Below are positions 1 to 9,008 of a DNA stretch of 64,000 nt, piece after piece. The first letter of the stretch is position 1. Every line of letters begins with the position of its first letter. The notes under the pieces were generated by a model that made no database searches, was not told the DNA's origin, and worked only from the letters and a program-made list of their open reading frames with translations. Source of the stretch: G965237725 sp965237725 (GTDB lineage: Bacteria > Pseudomonadota > Gammaproteobacteria > Arenicellales > Poriferihabitantaceae); contig OZ250151.1 of NCBI GenBank assembly GCA_965237725.1, positions 4,340,001 to 4,404,000 of the forward strand, given 5' to 3'. The position numbers and the translations under genes were made by a program.

Positions 1-141
1 AACAATGGCTGCACGGTCATCGTCAGACAGGGTTGCCTTAGAGAGCCCATTATCAATGGCACCAGCATCTGCGGGACAGTGAAATGCTAAGCTTGCAGAA
101 GAATATAAAAATAAAATGGAAGCGAATATCAATGATTTCAT
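1..141 (-). CDS. Secreted small protein, N-terminal part (partial)
   Basis: The gene starts at 141 and runs off the left edge, leaving 47 codons. The product begins MKSLIFASILFLYSSASLAF, a clear signal peptide, followed by HCPADAGAIDNGL. This Cys-Pro-Asp start of the mature part is seen in small secreted proteins of unknown function. The function cannot be stated from this fragment. Confidence 0.6.
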   Translation of the reverse strand, partial: MKSLIFASILFLYSSASLAFHCPADAGAIDNGLSKATLSDDDRAAIV

Positions 142-312
142 GTTAGTTCTCCAAAAGTTATCGTTCAATTAATTAAACTTAACCGAAAATGGTTAACGTC
201 TATAGGATTAAGCCGTAATCCGTGAATTCAGTATATCAGTGTGCACAACCCAGAATCATAAAATACTGTTATTCAGAAACGGGACTAGACAACCATATAC
301 TGATACCGAGCC

Positions 313-1467
313 TTATCGCATTCGCTGGGGAATATATCGGCAATACCATGCAGCGATCATCATCCACATAGAAGCTCCGGCAAATACCACAGGCAATTTA
401 AAAACGCTAAGCAATACGGCATAAAGCCCTGGAGTAGCTAGCTGACCAAAATCCCGATAAGTAGCGAATACCGCAGTCATTTCAGACCGTTCGCGTCCAC
501 GCACCGCACGATAAAACAGCACATTCCCCATGCCATCAAGCATGGTGGCACCCAGCGCGCAAATGATTAATATGCCCGACGCGATCATGGGCGTGGAAGC
601 AAACACATAAACCAGCATCGTCATCAAGCTAGTCGCTATGAATCCGGCTTTCAATAATCTACGAACACCATAAGTTCTGCCTACCCAACCCCAAAATGGC
701 ACAGTAAGTGTCCAGGCGGTTCCTATGGAGACAATAGCCGCACCGGTAAGCTCACCAAGCCCGGTCTGGGTTGCATAAATCGGGACATAAATCACGAACA
801 TTGTCCACCAGCACGATCGCGCCAAAACCAAACCGTATGCCAGCCGCAACCGTGGCTGGTCACAATATCGTCGAAGATACTGTAGAGGGTTGATGCTGGT
901 AGACACAGATTTAGGCACAACCACACGGTGCAGCCCGAGTAGCAAGAAATAGATTATAGATAGGACTACAAATACAGCGCTTATAATATAAGGCAGATTG
1001 TGAAAGTACTGGTCCTTAAGATATACACCGAGGAATGGGCCGATGGTCAGTGCAGATACCGAGGACAGAATTCTTAACGGTTCGAACTGGGTCAATTGCC
1101 GCCTGGGAATTCGTGCCAAAATATAGAGTGTAAAAGATACTTCAATTGCGGCGATGGAGAACACATGACAAAACAGGCCAATTGAAAAATAAAATCTATC
1201 GTCAATCGATAATAAGACCGTGGATAAAAACATTAAGCCGCAACCAATCAGAAACGACTGGTAATTGCCTACCCTGTTTATCACCATGGGCATACCCAAT
1301 GCCGCTAAAATCCCGCCCACACTTACCGCAAAAAACAGTGTACTGGTCCGTTGAGCGTCGCCAAACAACGACAATGCCTGTAAAGGGATAACCGATAACA
1401 ACAAACCTCGCGACAGTGACTGTACAAAAAACAGTCCGGCAAATTTGATGTTACTACTGAATACCAA
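313..1467 (-). CDS. MFS transporter
   Basis: 384 residues, almost wholly hydrophobic, with about 10-12 membrane segments and short charged loops (for example YLRRYCDQPRLRL in the central loop). The pattern and length fit a major facilitator superfamily permease of the inner membrane. No substrate can be read from the sequence. It ends 39 bp before the upstream gene at 1507 in the same direction, so the two may be co-transcribed. It lies outside the recognisable attC array. Confidence 0.75.
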   Translation of the reverse strand: MVFSSNIKFAGLFFVQSLSRGLLLSVIPLQALSLFGDAQRTSTLFFAVSVGGILAALGMPMVINRVGNYQSFLIGCGLMFLSTVLLSIDDRFYFSIGLFCHVFSIAAIEVSFTLYILARIPRRQLTQFEPLRILSSVSALTIGPFLGVYLKDQYFHNLPYIISAVFVVLSIIYFLLLGLHRVVVPKSVSTSINPLQYLRRYCDQPRLRLAYGLVLARSCWWTMFVIYVPIYATQTGLGELTGAAIVSIGTAWTLTVPFWGWVGRTYGVRRLLKAGFIATSLMTMLVYVFASTPMIASGILIICALGATMLDGMGNVLFYRAVRGRERSEMTAVFATYRDFGQLATPGLYAVLLSVFKLPVVFAGASMWMMIAAWYCRYIPQRMR

Positions 1468-1506
1468 GATATATTCTATGGAAAGATCAGTTGATCCGTT
1501 AGAAGA

Positions 1507-3240
1507 TCAACTTTTGGTAATTTCGAGTAGATACATCACCATGGTATGGGAATCCGTACCAAATTTGAAATGGTAGGCATCGGACAACTTTTCAACATTA
1601 TGAATTTGCTCCAGATTCTCACTGAAAACCGGATTAAACTGGTAGAGATTGAAATCCACAATTTTGTATTGATATCCGTGTCGTTCTAGTAAATCTTCAG
1701 TGCGCTTTGCACCCAACATGGACACCTGCATCAAATACGCCACACCGTCTTCTTTTAGATAGCGGTTTAAATTCTTGATAAAGTGATCGAGTAAATTTCG
1801 ACCCCAGTAATCGATATCCCGGTGTCCACTAAATTGCCCACGGGGATTGGTTGGCATTTGATAGAGACTGGCAACAATTATATCAACCTTGTTTTCAGGT
1901 ACAAATGAGTAAAGGTCAGCAGCGATGCCAGTCATTTTATCTGCCACACCATTGCGAAATGCATTGGTCAGCGTATTGTCTACAGCCTCTTTTTGTATAT
2001 CCACTGCAATTACATTTTTTGCACCGTTAATAGCAAGTTGAATTGCAAGTATCCCTACCCCGCAGCCGATATCCAGGCAGTTTTTATTCTCACCGATGCC
2101 ACTGCTGTATAAATATTTCCATATCAGATAACTACCCTGGGTAGGAACAAAGACGTTTGGATCCACAGCGATTTCAGGTAGAGGCAGCGGAAACAAATTT
2201 CGTCCATTTGTGTCCCTCCAGTTCTGTGCCTTACCAAGATCATTAGACTGGCTAACCTGCACTTCCTCATTTGGCTTTGATTGCTTTGGGTTCCCCGCAG
2301 GTATGCCATTCAGCTTACTAGCAACAACCTCTATTTCTGCCGGACCAACCCCGCAACATCCACCAATAAGCTGGGCGCCCTCGTTTCGCCAAGTCAAAGC
2401 CAGTTCTGCAAATTCTTCGGGTTTAGTCTGATCGTCAAACACCCATCCAGACTCTGCGTATCGCCCTATATTGGGATACACACCTAAAGGCAGACCGGTA
2501 AAATCACGCAACCAGGGCAATGTACCTTCTACTCTATTTGTTGGCAGGCAGTTAATCATTAATGCCTCCACACCAATTCTTTCAAGGGCATGAGCTAGTC
2601 GCCCAAATCGGTCGCCTTCAGGACCGCCCCATAATTGCCCATGAATACCACATACGCCTTTTCGGCATCGTCGAAAAGATACCCAGACCGGAATTCCTTT
2701 TTCGATTAACATCTCTATGGTTTCGAATGTTTGGTTGTCTTCAATCAATGACAAGGTTTCGAACAGCACCAAATCTGGGGGTGTGTCCTGAAATAATTTA
2801 ACCAGGAGCTCCACGGTAGATTGCTGATCCATGGTCTCGATTTCACCGCCAATACTAAATGCAACCACTGCAGATGATTCGCGGCTTTTGGCGGCGATTG
2901 CTTTTCTGGGCAATTCGATGGCGGTACGGGCAAGATCCATCCAGTGGATTGGTCGCTTTACATTAATATCAAGATCAGCGGTATAAGATGGCGCATCAAG
3001 AATTGAATAGGTGTTGGTTGTCAGGACTTCTGCACCAGCGGCCAGATACCTTCTGTGAACATCTTCAACTGTTTCAGGTGATATATGCAATGCGTCAAAA
3101 CCCCAGTGTGCATCGTCACTTAACTTAAACTCACCGGCGCGCTGAATTTCTGTGGCAATTGCCCCATCCAGGATTATGCATTGATCATCATCAATACGAT
3201 TTTTCAAAGATGTATACGCTGGGGTGTATTTCAATTTCAT
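1507..3240 (-). CDS. Homocysteine S-methyltransferase / SAM-methyltransferase fusion
   Basis: 577 residues with two domains. Residues about 15-310 are a homocysteine S-methyltransferase: DGAIATEIQRAG near the start, then NCLP and the GGCCG zinc-ligand motif near residue 293. After a polar linker, residues about 360-560 form a class I SAM-dependent methyltransferase with motif I CLDIGCGVGILA, acidic end IAVDI and motif IV-like IIVASLYQMP. The first half would methylate homocysteine to methionine; the second is PrmC/small-molecule-like with unknown substrate. The fusion is unusual; one long open frame argues against an assembly artefact. Confidence 0.75.
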   Translation of the reverse strand: MKLKYTPAYTSLKNRIDDDQCIILDGAIATEIQRAGEFKLSDDAHWGFDALHISPETVEDVHRRYLAAGAEVLTTNTYSILDAPSYTADLDINVKRPIHWMDLARTAIELPRKAIAAKSRESSAVVAFSIGGEIETMDQQSTVELLVKLFQDTPPDLVLFETLSLIEDNQTFETIEMLIEKGIPVWVSFRRCRKGVCGIHGQLWGGPEGDRFGRLAHALERIGVEALMINCLPTNRVEGTLPWLRDFTGLPLGVYPNIGRYAESGWVFDDQTKPEEFAELALTWRNEGAQLIGGCCGVGPAEIEVVASKLNGIPAGNPKQSKPNEEVQVSQSNDLGKAQNWRDTNGRNLFPLPLPEIAVDPNVFVPTQGSYLIWKYLYSSGIGENKNCLDIGCGVGILAIQLAINGAKNVIAVDIQKEAVDNTLTNAFRNGVADKMTGIAADLYSFVPENKVDIIVASLYQMPTNPRGQFSGHRDIDYWGRNLLDHFIKNLNRYLKEDGVAYLMQVSMLGAKRTEDLLERHGYQYKIVDFNLYQFNPVFSENLEQIHNVEKLSDAYHFKFGTDSHTMVMYLLEITKS

Positions 3241-3359
3241 TTATAGTTAAATATTTTCAAGCCGTGGATTTTAATCCGAATTTACGTCGATTCGGTAATT
3301 AAAAAAACCAGGGGAGATAACCCCAATATGATGGTAACCGAGGCAAAAAAGACGCTCTG

Positions 3360-3989
3360 TTACTGATTTGCGTTAAAAATCAATTTACCACCGAGGCAGG
3401 CCATAATACTTCCTGCGGTACGGTCAATTAGAGTTTTCGAACGCAGATAAATTGCACGCGGAGACGCTGACGATAATACAAATGTAACCACCAGATACCA
3501 GCCTGCCTCTAACAGAAAAACCAGCGGCGGGAGTACATAGTAAGTTACAACAGGCGTATTAACCGGCAAAAGTGCCGCAAAAATACTGCCGTAGACAATC
3601 GCAGCCTTGGGATTACTGATTTGTGTTGTAAATCCAATTAATAGTGATTTACCCATCTTCGGGCTACTGGTTGAGGAATTGATTGTCGTGGAGAGGGGTT
3701 GATTAGCGCTTTGTATAATTCTAAAGGCTAGAAATAGGAGATACAGACCACCCAGAAACTTCAACAAGAAATAGAATTTCGGTACCGTCGCAAATACCGT
3801 GTGCAAGCCAAATAACGCTAAAACGCAGAATAGCGCACCACCCAGTCCCATTCCAATGGAAGCTGCAATTCCAGCATTTCTCGACGTACCGACTGCGATT
3901 CTTGCCACCAGAACGAAACTTGGGCCGGGTGTCATTGCACCGATAGCCAGCGCGCCGAGAATTAGGAAAATGTGAAAACTATTTTCCAT
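3360..3989 (-). CDS. LysE/RhtB family exporter
   Basis: 209 residues, about six membrane segments, with the family N-terminal signature GAMTPGPSFVLVAR at residues 17-30 and the NPKAAIVYGSIFAA motif in the middle. Members export amino acids or homoserine lactone analogues across the inner membrane. The start at 3989 gives the usual family length. The substrate is not predictable. Confidence 0.85.
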   Translation of the reverse strand: MENSFHIFLILGALAIGAMTPGPSFVLVARIAVGTSRNAGIAASIGMGLGGALFCVLALFGLHTVFATVPKFYFLLKFLGGLYLLFLAFRIIQSANQPLSTTINSSTSSPKMGKSLLIGFTTQISNPKAAIVYGSIFAALLPVNTPVVTYYVLPPLVFLLEAGWYLVVTFVLSSASPRAIYLRSKTLIDRTAGSIMACLGGKLIFNANQ

Positions 3990-4026
3990 GGTATATAAAT
4001 TTGAACTTGTACTCTTTGGGATCCAA

Positions 4027-4257
4027 TTATAATTCGGAAATCTGAATCACAGCGGTAAAATCTTCGCTGGCCCGTTCATGATATATGTCATCCAGATAGT
4101 TTAACAGCTCTGATTCTGCGAGGTTTTCGGGAATTACAACGTCATTAACCAGTGACCTGACCCCCGTCCCCGAGTCCCTGAATAATAACCACTTCCCCTG
4201 CTGCCGCTCTACGAACATCATTCTCCCAAATACATTGAACTTCAATTTACCAGGCAA
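4027..4257 (-). CDS. Small protein resembling DUF7661
   Basis: 76 residues, LKFNVFGRMMFVERQQGKWL at the start and NYLDDIYHERAS near the end. The combination of a basic beta-rich N-terminus with a terminal D-I-x-H-E resembles DUF7661 small soluble proteins of unknown role. It follows the LysE gene by 37 bp in the same direction. The family assignment is from memory of the motif and not certain. Confidence 0.5.
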   Translation of the reverse strand: MPGKLKFNVFGRMMFVERQQGKWLLFRDSGTGVRSLVNDVVIPENLAESELLNYLDDIYHERASEDFTAVIQISEL

Positions 4258-4402
4258 TTCGTTCTCCCGCTTTATCCACCAATCATGTCCGGACCATACA
4301 ATACCTGAATCATTGAATGACTCAAGTATGAAGGTAACATAACGTAGTTGTTGGCAATTTCTGATGATGCTTGCATCTGCGACGCCTCGTGTATGGTTTT
4401 TG

Positions 4403-4921
4403 TTAGTCAGGGTTTCCCGAACCCAGTTTACCTAACCATGCTTGATATAGTACTTCAAAATCATCAGGCTGTTTGTCGAAACAAAGCATTCCATCTGGTA
4501 TAGATACCTCGGATTGTGCGCTACTTAGCCATAAATGACCAACTGGGTACAGCCAGCGAGTTTCAGTTAAACATCCCGGTTTTATGTTCACAATTGCCTG
4601 GTTTCTCATAGGCAGATGATACAGCCGCGTCCCACAGTCAGCACAAAAAGCGCATTTAACCACTCTGCCACTATCGGTGGCACGCGTCCAATAATCAGGG
4701 CACCCAGCAGTCACCTCAAAATCGGATTTGTTAACGGGCATGGACATACCAAAAGCTGACGATGATTGTTTTTGGCAATCAGTACAATGACAAACATAAA
4801 GGGTTTTGGGCAACCCGGAAATTTTAAATGTTATACGCCCGCACTGGCATGCACCTTCCAGGGGTAGTTTCAGTCTATCCTTTAATTTCACTTTATCTAT
4901 GGAAATCCAAAGCTCATACAA
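4403..4921 (-). CDS. GFA family glutathione-dependent formaldehyde-activating-like protein
   Basis: 172 residues of the GFA fold, with zinc-binding cysteines in ACQCGRI (about 24-30), CHCTDCQ (about 44-50) and FCADCG (about 92-97). Known members include S-hydroxymethylglutathione synthase, but most cassette-borne relatives have no proven activity. No attC is recognisable beside it, although three further GFA genes lie in the array (18559, 30806, 34358). Confidence 0.8.
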   Translation of the reverse strand: MYELWISIDKVKLKDRLKLPLEGACQCGRITFKISGLPKTLYVCHCTDCQKQSSSAFGMSMPVNKSDFEVTAGCPDYWTRATDSGRVVKCAFCADCGTRLYHLPMRNQAIVNIKPGCLTETRWLYPVGHLWLSSAQSEVSIPDGMLCFDKQPDDFEVLYQAWLGKLGSGNPD

Positions 4922-4939
4922 TAATTCAGAGAAAACTAG

Positions 4940-5449
4940 TTATTTGTTTTTCTCTGCGTTCACCATCATTTGAGCCAGGCTTATTTGATTCGGTGCCTCG
5001 GAATTATCCAGGTACGCCTGAAATGGCATGACAAAAGATTCCTTACGCATATCCCACCACCACTGCACGCCTGGCTGATGGAACTGGGTTAGCAAATGAT
5101 TACTCCATCTGTCCCATTCGCTTTCATCGATAAATCCTCGTTTGTGATATACAAACATTTGCTCAAAATGTTTGAAGAATCCAAACAGTATAGTCAGATA
5201 AATTACTTTATCTGCATCTGAAAACGCTGCAAAACTTTCTGGTGTAGATTTAAAACCCTTTGCCATAACCGCCGCATTGCCACTTAAAAGTTCAATTGAA
5301 GACATATAGCCTCCAACCATACTTTCCTGGGCCTGCGCTCTCAATGTCAGGGTGTTGCGACGCAATTCAAAGCCAACATAAATCAGCGAGGCAATGACCC
5401 CTATTGCACCGATTACTTCACTAAAATCTGCCAGTTCCGAAAGTGTCAT
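4940..5449 (-). CDS. Unknown protein with N-terminal membrane anchor
   Basis: 169 residues. Residues about 10-27 (VIGAIGVIASLIYVGFEL) form one membrane helix, followed by RRNTLTLRAQAQES and a mainly helical soluble domain with aromatic-rich segments (WDRWSNHL, VQWWWDMR). This plan is common in uncharacterised gammaproteobacterial proteins. I do not recognise a function. Confidence 0.6.
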   Translation of the reverse strand: MTLSELADFSEVIGAIGVIASLIYVGFELRRNTLTLRAQAQESMVGGYMSSIELLSGNAAVMAKGFKSTPESFAAFSDADKVIYLTILFGFFKHFEQMFVYHKRGFIDESEWDRWSNHLLTQFHQPGVQWWWDMRKESFVMPFQAYLDNSEAPNQISLAQMMVNAEKNK

Positions 5450-5470
5450 TTTTTATTTGCCCTTATTTTT

Positions 5471-5809
5471 CTATAACTTATCAGAGTTTTGTTTAACAAT
5501 TAACCCAAGCAGAATGACACAAACCAGCGTCACAATTGTGACGGGTATATTCCCCGACAACACCAGAACAACCGCCGATATTAGAAATGTTATCGCCACA
5601 ATGATTGCGCCGACAGTTCTGGTTTTTGGCAGTACCAGTAGAATACCGCCAATCAACTGGATAGCGCCGTAAGCGACTAAAATTGGATTGGTGAATCCAT
5701 ATTTTCCGAAGAATTCCACATCTTGCTCCATAAGCAAAATTTTTGTTGTGCCTGAAGATATCGCCAGGAGCACAAGTACGGCTAACACGATATTTACAAA
5801 TATTTTCAT
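5471..5809 (-). CDS. DoxX-like membrane protein
   Basis: 112 residues with four predicted membrane segments. The stretch YGAIQLIGGILLVLPKTRTV matches the conserved core of DoxX-like proteins, small inner-membrane proteins of mostly unknown function. It ends 22 bp before the gene at 5449 begins, in the same direction. Confidence 0.65.
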   Translation of the reverse strand: MKIFVNIVLAVLVLLAISSGTTKILLMEQDVEFFGKYGFTNPILVAYGAIQLIGGILLVLPKTRTVGAIIVAITFLISAVVLVLSGNIPVTIVTLVCVILLGLIVKQNSDKL

Positions 5810-5955
5810 AACACTTCTAAATTTTGAAATTCAACAATGGTTATTCGATTGGTGTTGTCTTTAACGCCACCAATTTTAACGCCAGATAAGAAATAAATGT
5901 TTCCTGATTGCTGAAAACATAGACCATCAGTGCCATCGCCTATCCAGTTATTATG

Positions 5956-6480
5956 TTAACTCTGGGTTGCGCTTGAATGCCTATATATATTGTAAGGGCC
6001 ATCTTCGTAGTCTATGGTTTTCTCAAAATGAGCGCCAACCGCTAATGCCAATTGAATCGAAGGCAGATTATCAGGGTGAATTAAACTGATTAGTTTAATC
6101 TCAGGCATGAAGGTTCTGCCCGCGGAATGCACGGCAATGGCCGCTTCTTTGGCAAATCCTTTCCCACAATGTTGGGCGGCAAGGGCCCATTTTATTTCCG
6201 GCTCGGGCCAGTCATTGGGATACCAGAACCCCACTGGACCCAATACCGTTGCGCTTATTTTTTCTTCTACCGCATAAGGACCATAGCCGCGAATCTGCCA
6301 GTGCCCAATCATGGAACATATTCTATACCAGGTATCTGTTTCGGTTAATGAAGGCCCCCCAGTAAATTTTGTTGCCACCGGGTCTGAATAATATGCATGT
6401 AAGTCACGCAAATCGGATTCGCGGAATTGTCTTAATAACAAACGCTCTGTTTCCAACTCTGTTGGCACAAGAAAATTCAT
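5956..6480 (-). CDS. GNAT N-acetyltransferase, RimJ/RimL type
   Basis: 174 residues. It begins TELETERLLLRQFRESDLRD, the usual opening of RimJ/RimL-like GNAT enzymes, and has an acetyl-CoA-binding stretch near CGKGFAKEAAIAV (about 110-122) and a terminal region with DNLPSIQLALAVGA. It would acetylate an amine on a protein or small molecule; the target is unknown. Its start overlaps the stop of the NUDIX gene by 4 bp, so the two are translationally coupled. Confidence 0.85.
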   Translation of the reverse strand: MNFLVPTELETERLLLRQFRESDLRDLHAYYSDPVATKFTGGPSLTETDTWYRICSMIGHWQIRGYGPYAVEEKISATVLGPVGFWYPNDWPEPEIKWALAAQHCGKGFAKEAAIAVHSAGRTFMPEIKLISLIHPDNLPSIQLALAVGAHFEKTIDYEDGPYNIYRHSSATQS

Positions 6481-6872
6481 TTTAGACTTTGAAATATTTT
6501 AATATCATCTTTAAATATAGGTTTCAGCTTTTTCATCTCAACTGGGGTCACCCACTTCACCGCTGTAATTTCGTCGCTAGATACCTGCGCCGTCCCTGAA
6601 ATGATTTTTGTTGTCCAGAAATGCAAATCAAATTCGCCATCGTGGGATGGAATTTCACAATGCTTCTTTACTGCAACAACGTTCAAACCAACCTCTTCTA
6701 AAACCTCCCTTTGTATCGCCTCTGCCTGGGATTCGTTTTTTTCAATCCGACCACTTACCGGGCACCAGTAACCTTCCAAATCTTTAATGTAGTCTGATCT
6801 TCTGACAAACAAATATTTCCCAGATTTTTGAATTATAGCGACAACGCCTTGTTTTTTATGATCTGTTGGCAT
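6477..6872 (-). CDS. NUDIX hydrolase
   Basis: 131 residues with an exact NUDIX box at residues about 41-63: G, five residues, E, seven residues, REVLEEVGL. The box binds Mg2+ and hydrolyses a nucleoside diphosphate linked to another group. The substrate is unknown; the N-terminal KQGVVAIIQKSGKYL fits an MutT/ADP-ribose-type fold. It overlaps the GNAT gene at 5956 by 4 bp. Confidence 0.85.
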   Translation of the reverse strand: MPTDHKKQGVVAIIQKSGKYLFVRRSDYIKDLEGYWCPVSGRIEKNESQAEAIQREVLEEVGLNVVAVKKHCEIPSHDGEFDLHFWTTKIISGTAQVSSDEITAVKWVTPVEMKKLKPIFKDDIKIFQSLK

Positions 6873-6892
6873 AATTCAGTTTTAATTTTGGG

Positions 6893-7222
6893 TTACCCTG
6901 GGGAGGTATATACCAATTGAGCAGGAAAGCTTGTTACAGTAATAAACACCATGATTCCCAGCCACACCAGGTTTCCATTTCGTTCCAGAGTACAAAAATA
7001 TCGATATAACCGCTTCCCACCATAAACCGCCAGAATTAAACTAATCAGAATAGTTACGGTGACGGATATCCAAAACTCATTTACCAGGGCTGGGAAATTT
7101 TCGGTCAGGTTAACAATGACCTCTGTTATGCCAATTAGTATGATAAAGCCAACAAACAATAAAATGTTCCAACCAGCTAATAGTGAATTGAGAACGCGGA
7201 GTTTTGTTATCAGGTTATCCAT
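6893..7222 (-). CDS. Small membrane protein, unknown
   Basis: 109 residues with about three membrane segments (LLFVGFIILIGITEVIV, ISVTVTILISLILAVY, LVWLGIMVFITVTSF). An ATG start at 7222. No family is recognised. It sits between the NUDIX and GNAT genes, same strand, with no attC visible. Confidence 0.55.
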   Translation of the reverse strand: MDNLITKLRVLNSLLAGWNILLFVGFIILIGITEVIVNLTENFPALVNEFWISVTVTILISLILAVYGGKRLYRYFCTLERNGNLVWLGIMVFITVTSFPAQLVYTSPG

Positions 7223-7253
7223 ACATTCAATGACTATCTAATTTGCAATAGAG

Positions 7254-7736
7254 TTACGATGCCGCGAAATCGCTAAGAGATTGGCCTTCAAGGCGATACC
7301 CTATCCATTCGCTTTGGGCTTTAGCACCTATTGATTCGTAGAATTTAATCGCAGGCTCATTCCAGTCCAGAACACTCCATTCAAACCTTCCATAATTTTT
7401 TTCAACTGCTAACCTCGCCAAATACTTTAGCAAACATCTCCCTGCACCTAGGCCGCGATAGTCTGGAGAGATATACAAATCTTCCAGATACAATCCGTTT
7501 TTTCCAAGCCAGGTCGAAAAATTTAGAAAGTAAATAGCCAACCCTATTGGTTTGTTGTCGGACAAACAGATGATGGCTTTTGTAGTCGAGTTACTACCGA
7601 ATATATTTGTTTTGATATCATCTGTTGTCGCAATTACTTCTGCTTCCGCTTTTTCATACACAGCAAGCTCGATAATAAAATCCAGGATTAAACTTGAATC
7701 TTCAATGGTTGCATTTCTAATTTCAATTTCTGGCAA
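7254..7736 (-). CDS. GNAT N-acetyltransferase, diamine/spermidine type
   Basis: 160 residues. It has EIRNATIEDSSLILDFIIEL at the start, YLEDLYISPDYRGLGAGRCL as the acetyl-CoA P-loop and FEWSVLDWNEPAIKFYESIG near the end, the arrangement of spermidine/spermine N1-acetyltransferase-like enzymes. The start appears to be TTG at 7736 with GGAG eight bases upstream. This is the last gene before the decayed end of the attC array. Confidence 0.85.
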   Translation of the reverse strand: MPEIEIRNATIEDSSLILDFIIELAVYEKAEAEVIATTDDIKTNIFGSNSTTKAIICLSDNKPIGLAIYFLNFSTWLGKNGLYLEDLYISPDYRGLGAGRCLLKYLARLAVEKNYGRFEWSVLDWNEPAIKFYESIGAKAQSEWIGYRLEGQSLSDFAAS

Positions 7737-7767
7737 AATAATTCTCCAAAATCTAATAACACTTAGC

Positions 7768-7820
7768 GTCTAAATCAACGACTCATCGTTGCTCGGTCTG
7801 ATTATAGGGATTTATTAGAC
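7768..7820 (-). other. Decayed attC-like site
   Basis: On the plus strand GTCTAA opens and TTAGAC closes the segment as an imperfect inverted repeat; both outer boxes have lost a consensus base. It is the most distal site I can recognise and would close the VOC cassette. It is weak on its own and rests on its position. Confidence 0.35.
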
Positions 7821-7993
7821 ATCAGTTTTCGGATTGCACGAATCAAATGCTTCCAGGTGATCATTTACTATTTCGACTAGCGAGTACATAAGTTTGTAGC
7901 ATAAGTTTGATTGGTGCTTAAGATTTGGCCAAGCGTCCGAAAAAAATCGACGGCATGAATTCATGCCCCTTGTCATAAGTGTTTGTGGTTTAG

Positions 7994-8380
7994 TCAAAGC
8001 TCTGCATAAATTTCCAGGATATTTCCTTCTGGGTCCTTGAAATAAACTGTTCGATGTCCAAATGATTGATCCGTTGGAGGCTCTATAATTACAACCGATT
8101 TTTCACGTAGCTCGTGATACGCGGTGTTTACGCCTTCGGGAGCTAAACGGAAAGAGAGCTGCACCGATGCCCCTTCACCTTCTACCGAACCGTCGTACTC
8201 TCGCCCATGGGGGCGAAGGCACAATAACCCGGACCCAACTCGAAACTGCACCCAATCTTTCTCACATTCGTCTTCATCAATTTTGAAACCGAGAACGCCC
8301 CGATAAAAATCACACATCACAGCAATGTCTTTACAGAGCAAAATAACATAGTCTAAATTTCGAATATTGCTTAGTGACAT
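7994..8380 (-). CDS. VOC family (glyoxalase/dioxygenase fold) protein
   Basis: 128 residues of paired beta-alpha-beta modules: LDYVILLCKDIAVMCDFYRG at the start, VQLSFRLAPEGVNTAYHELR in the middle and RTVYFKDPEGNILEIYAEL at the end. The terminal DPEGN-x-LEIY is the VOC signature, with E as a metal ligand. Substrate unknown. Downstream 7821-7993 holds no convincing gene. Confidence 0.85.
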   Translation of the reverse strand: MSLSNIRNLDYVILLCKDIAVMCDFYRGVLGFKIDEDECEKDWVQFRVGSGLLCLRPHGREYDGSVEGEGASVQLSFRLAPEGVNTAYHELREKSVVIIEPPTDQSFGHRTVYFKDPEGNILEIYAEL

Positions 8381-8404
8381 TTCATTATTAAATATTGACT
8401 TTAT

Positions 8405-8482
8405 TCATAACGTGCCGACAAACGTCTGCAGTGAAGCGGAAGTGTGCCGAGCTCGCGAGGGAATTGCATCGGCTAATTATAT
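8405..8482 (-). other. attC site, decayed at core
   Basis: Plus strand opens TCATAAC and closes ATTATAT, where the invariant G-T of the GTTRRRY core has become A-T. It closes the GNAT cassette. The inner stem GCGGAAG/GAGCTCGCGAG is also imperfect. Confidence 0.6.
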
Positions 8483-8489
8483 TCTGCCT

Positions 8490-8909
8490 TCATAAATATT
8501 TTTTAAAATAACCTGCAGTGTTCTTAAATCTCAATCGATCATAAAACTCTCCCATTTGCGAACTCGCTAATAGAATTTGTTTGCATCCGCGCTCCTTCGC
8601 CCAACGATCAATCTCGCTCATGAGTTTAGTGCCTACTCCATCTTTTCTAAAGCCTTCTTGAACCAATACTTCATCTACCCAAAATGTCGACCCATTGGCG
8701 TAGAACGCTCGGTGTTGGTATCCCGCAGCGTACCCTATAATTTTCCCTGCAAGCTCAGCAACACAAGTAAAGGAATTTTCGTCCCCCAGTTTTTCGATCC
8801 AAGTTTCAGAAAAAGACGCACCATCAATTTCCGTTGGAGAAGGGAAATCTAATGCCAGTTTGTACACGAACATTTCATCATCTTCTTCAACTTTTCTAAT
8901 TTGAATCAT
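8490..8909 (-). CDS. GNAT N-acetyltransferase
   Basis: 139 residues from the ATG at 8909. A longer reading to 8942 would start inside the neighbouring attC, so the internal start MIQIRKVEEDD is chosen. The acetyl-CoA motif VDEVLVQEGFRKDGVGTKLM and the terminal region ILLASSQMGEFYDRLRF are clear. Target unknown. Confidence 0.85.
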   Translation of the reverse strand: MIQIRKVEEDDEMFVYKLALDFPSPTEIDGASFSETWIEKLGDENSFTCVAELAGKIIGYAAGYQHRAFYANGSTFWVDEVLVQEGFRKDGVGTKLMSEIDRWAKERGCKQILLASSQMGEFYDRLRFKNTAGYFKKYL

Positions 8910-8920
8910 GGGTCTAAAGA

Positions 8921-8981
8921 ATATAACACTTAAAATCGGCAACTCAGCCTTATTGAGTCCGATTGCATGGGTTTGTTAGGC
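8921..8981 (-). other. attC site
   Basis: Plus strand ATATAAC to GTTAGGC, 61 bp. It closes a cassette that reaches to 10469 and holds both the DnaB-like ATPase and the DUF1801 gene. Confidence 0.8.
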
Positions 8982-9008
8982 TACATCGGGAATATCATTT
9001 CTGTCAAC

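Noticed and set aside
7815..7997. Minus-strand frame of 60 codons after the VOC gene
   Set aside because: Overlaps a decayed attC, has low-complexity composition and no family; treated as non-coding.
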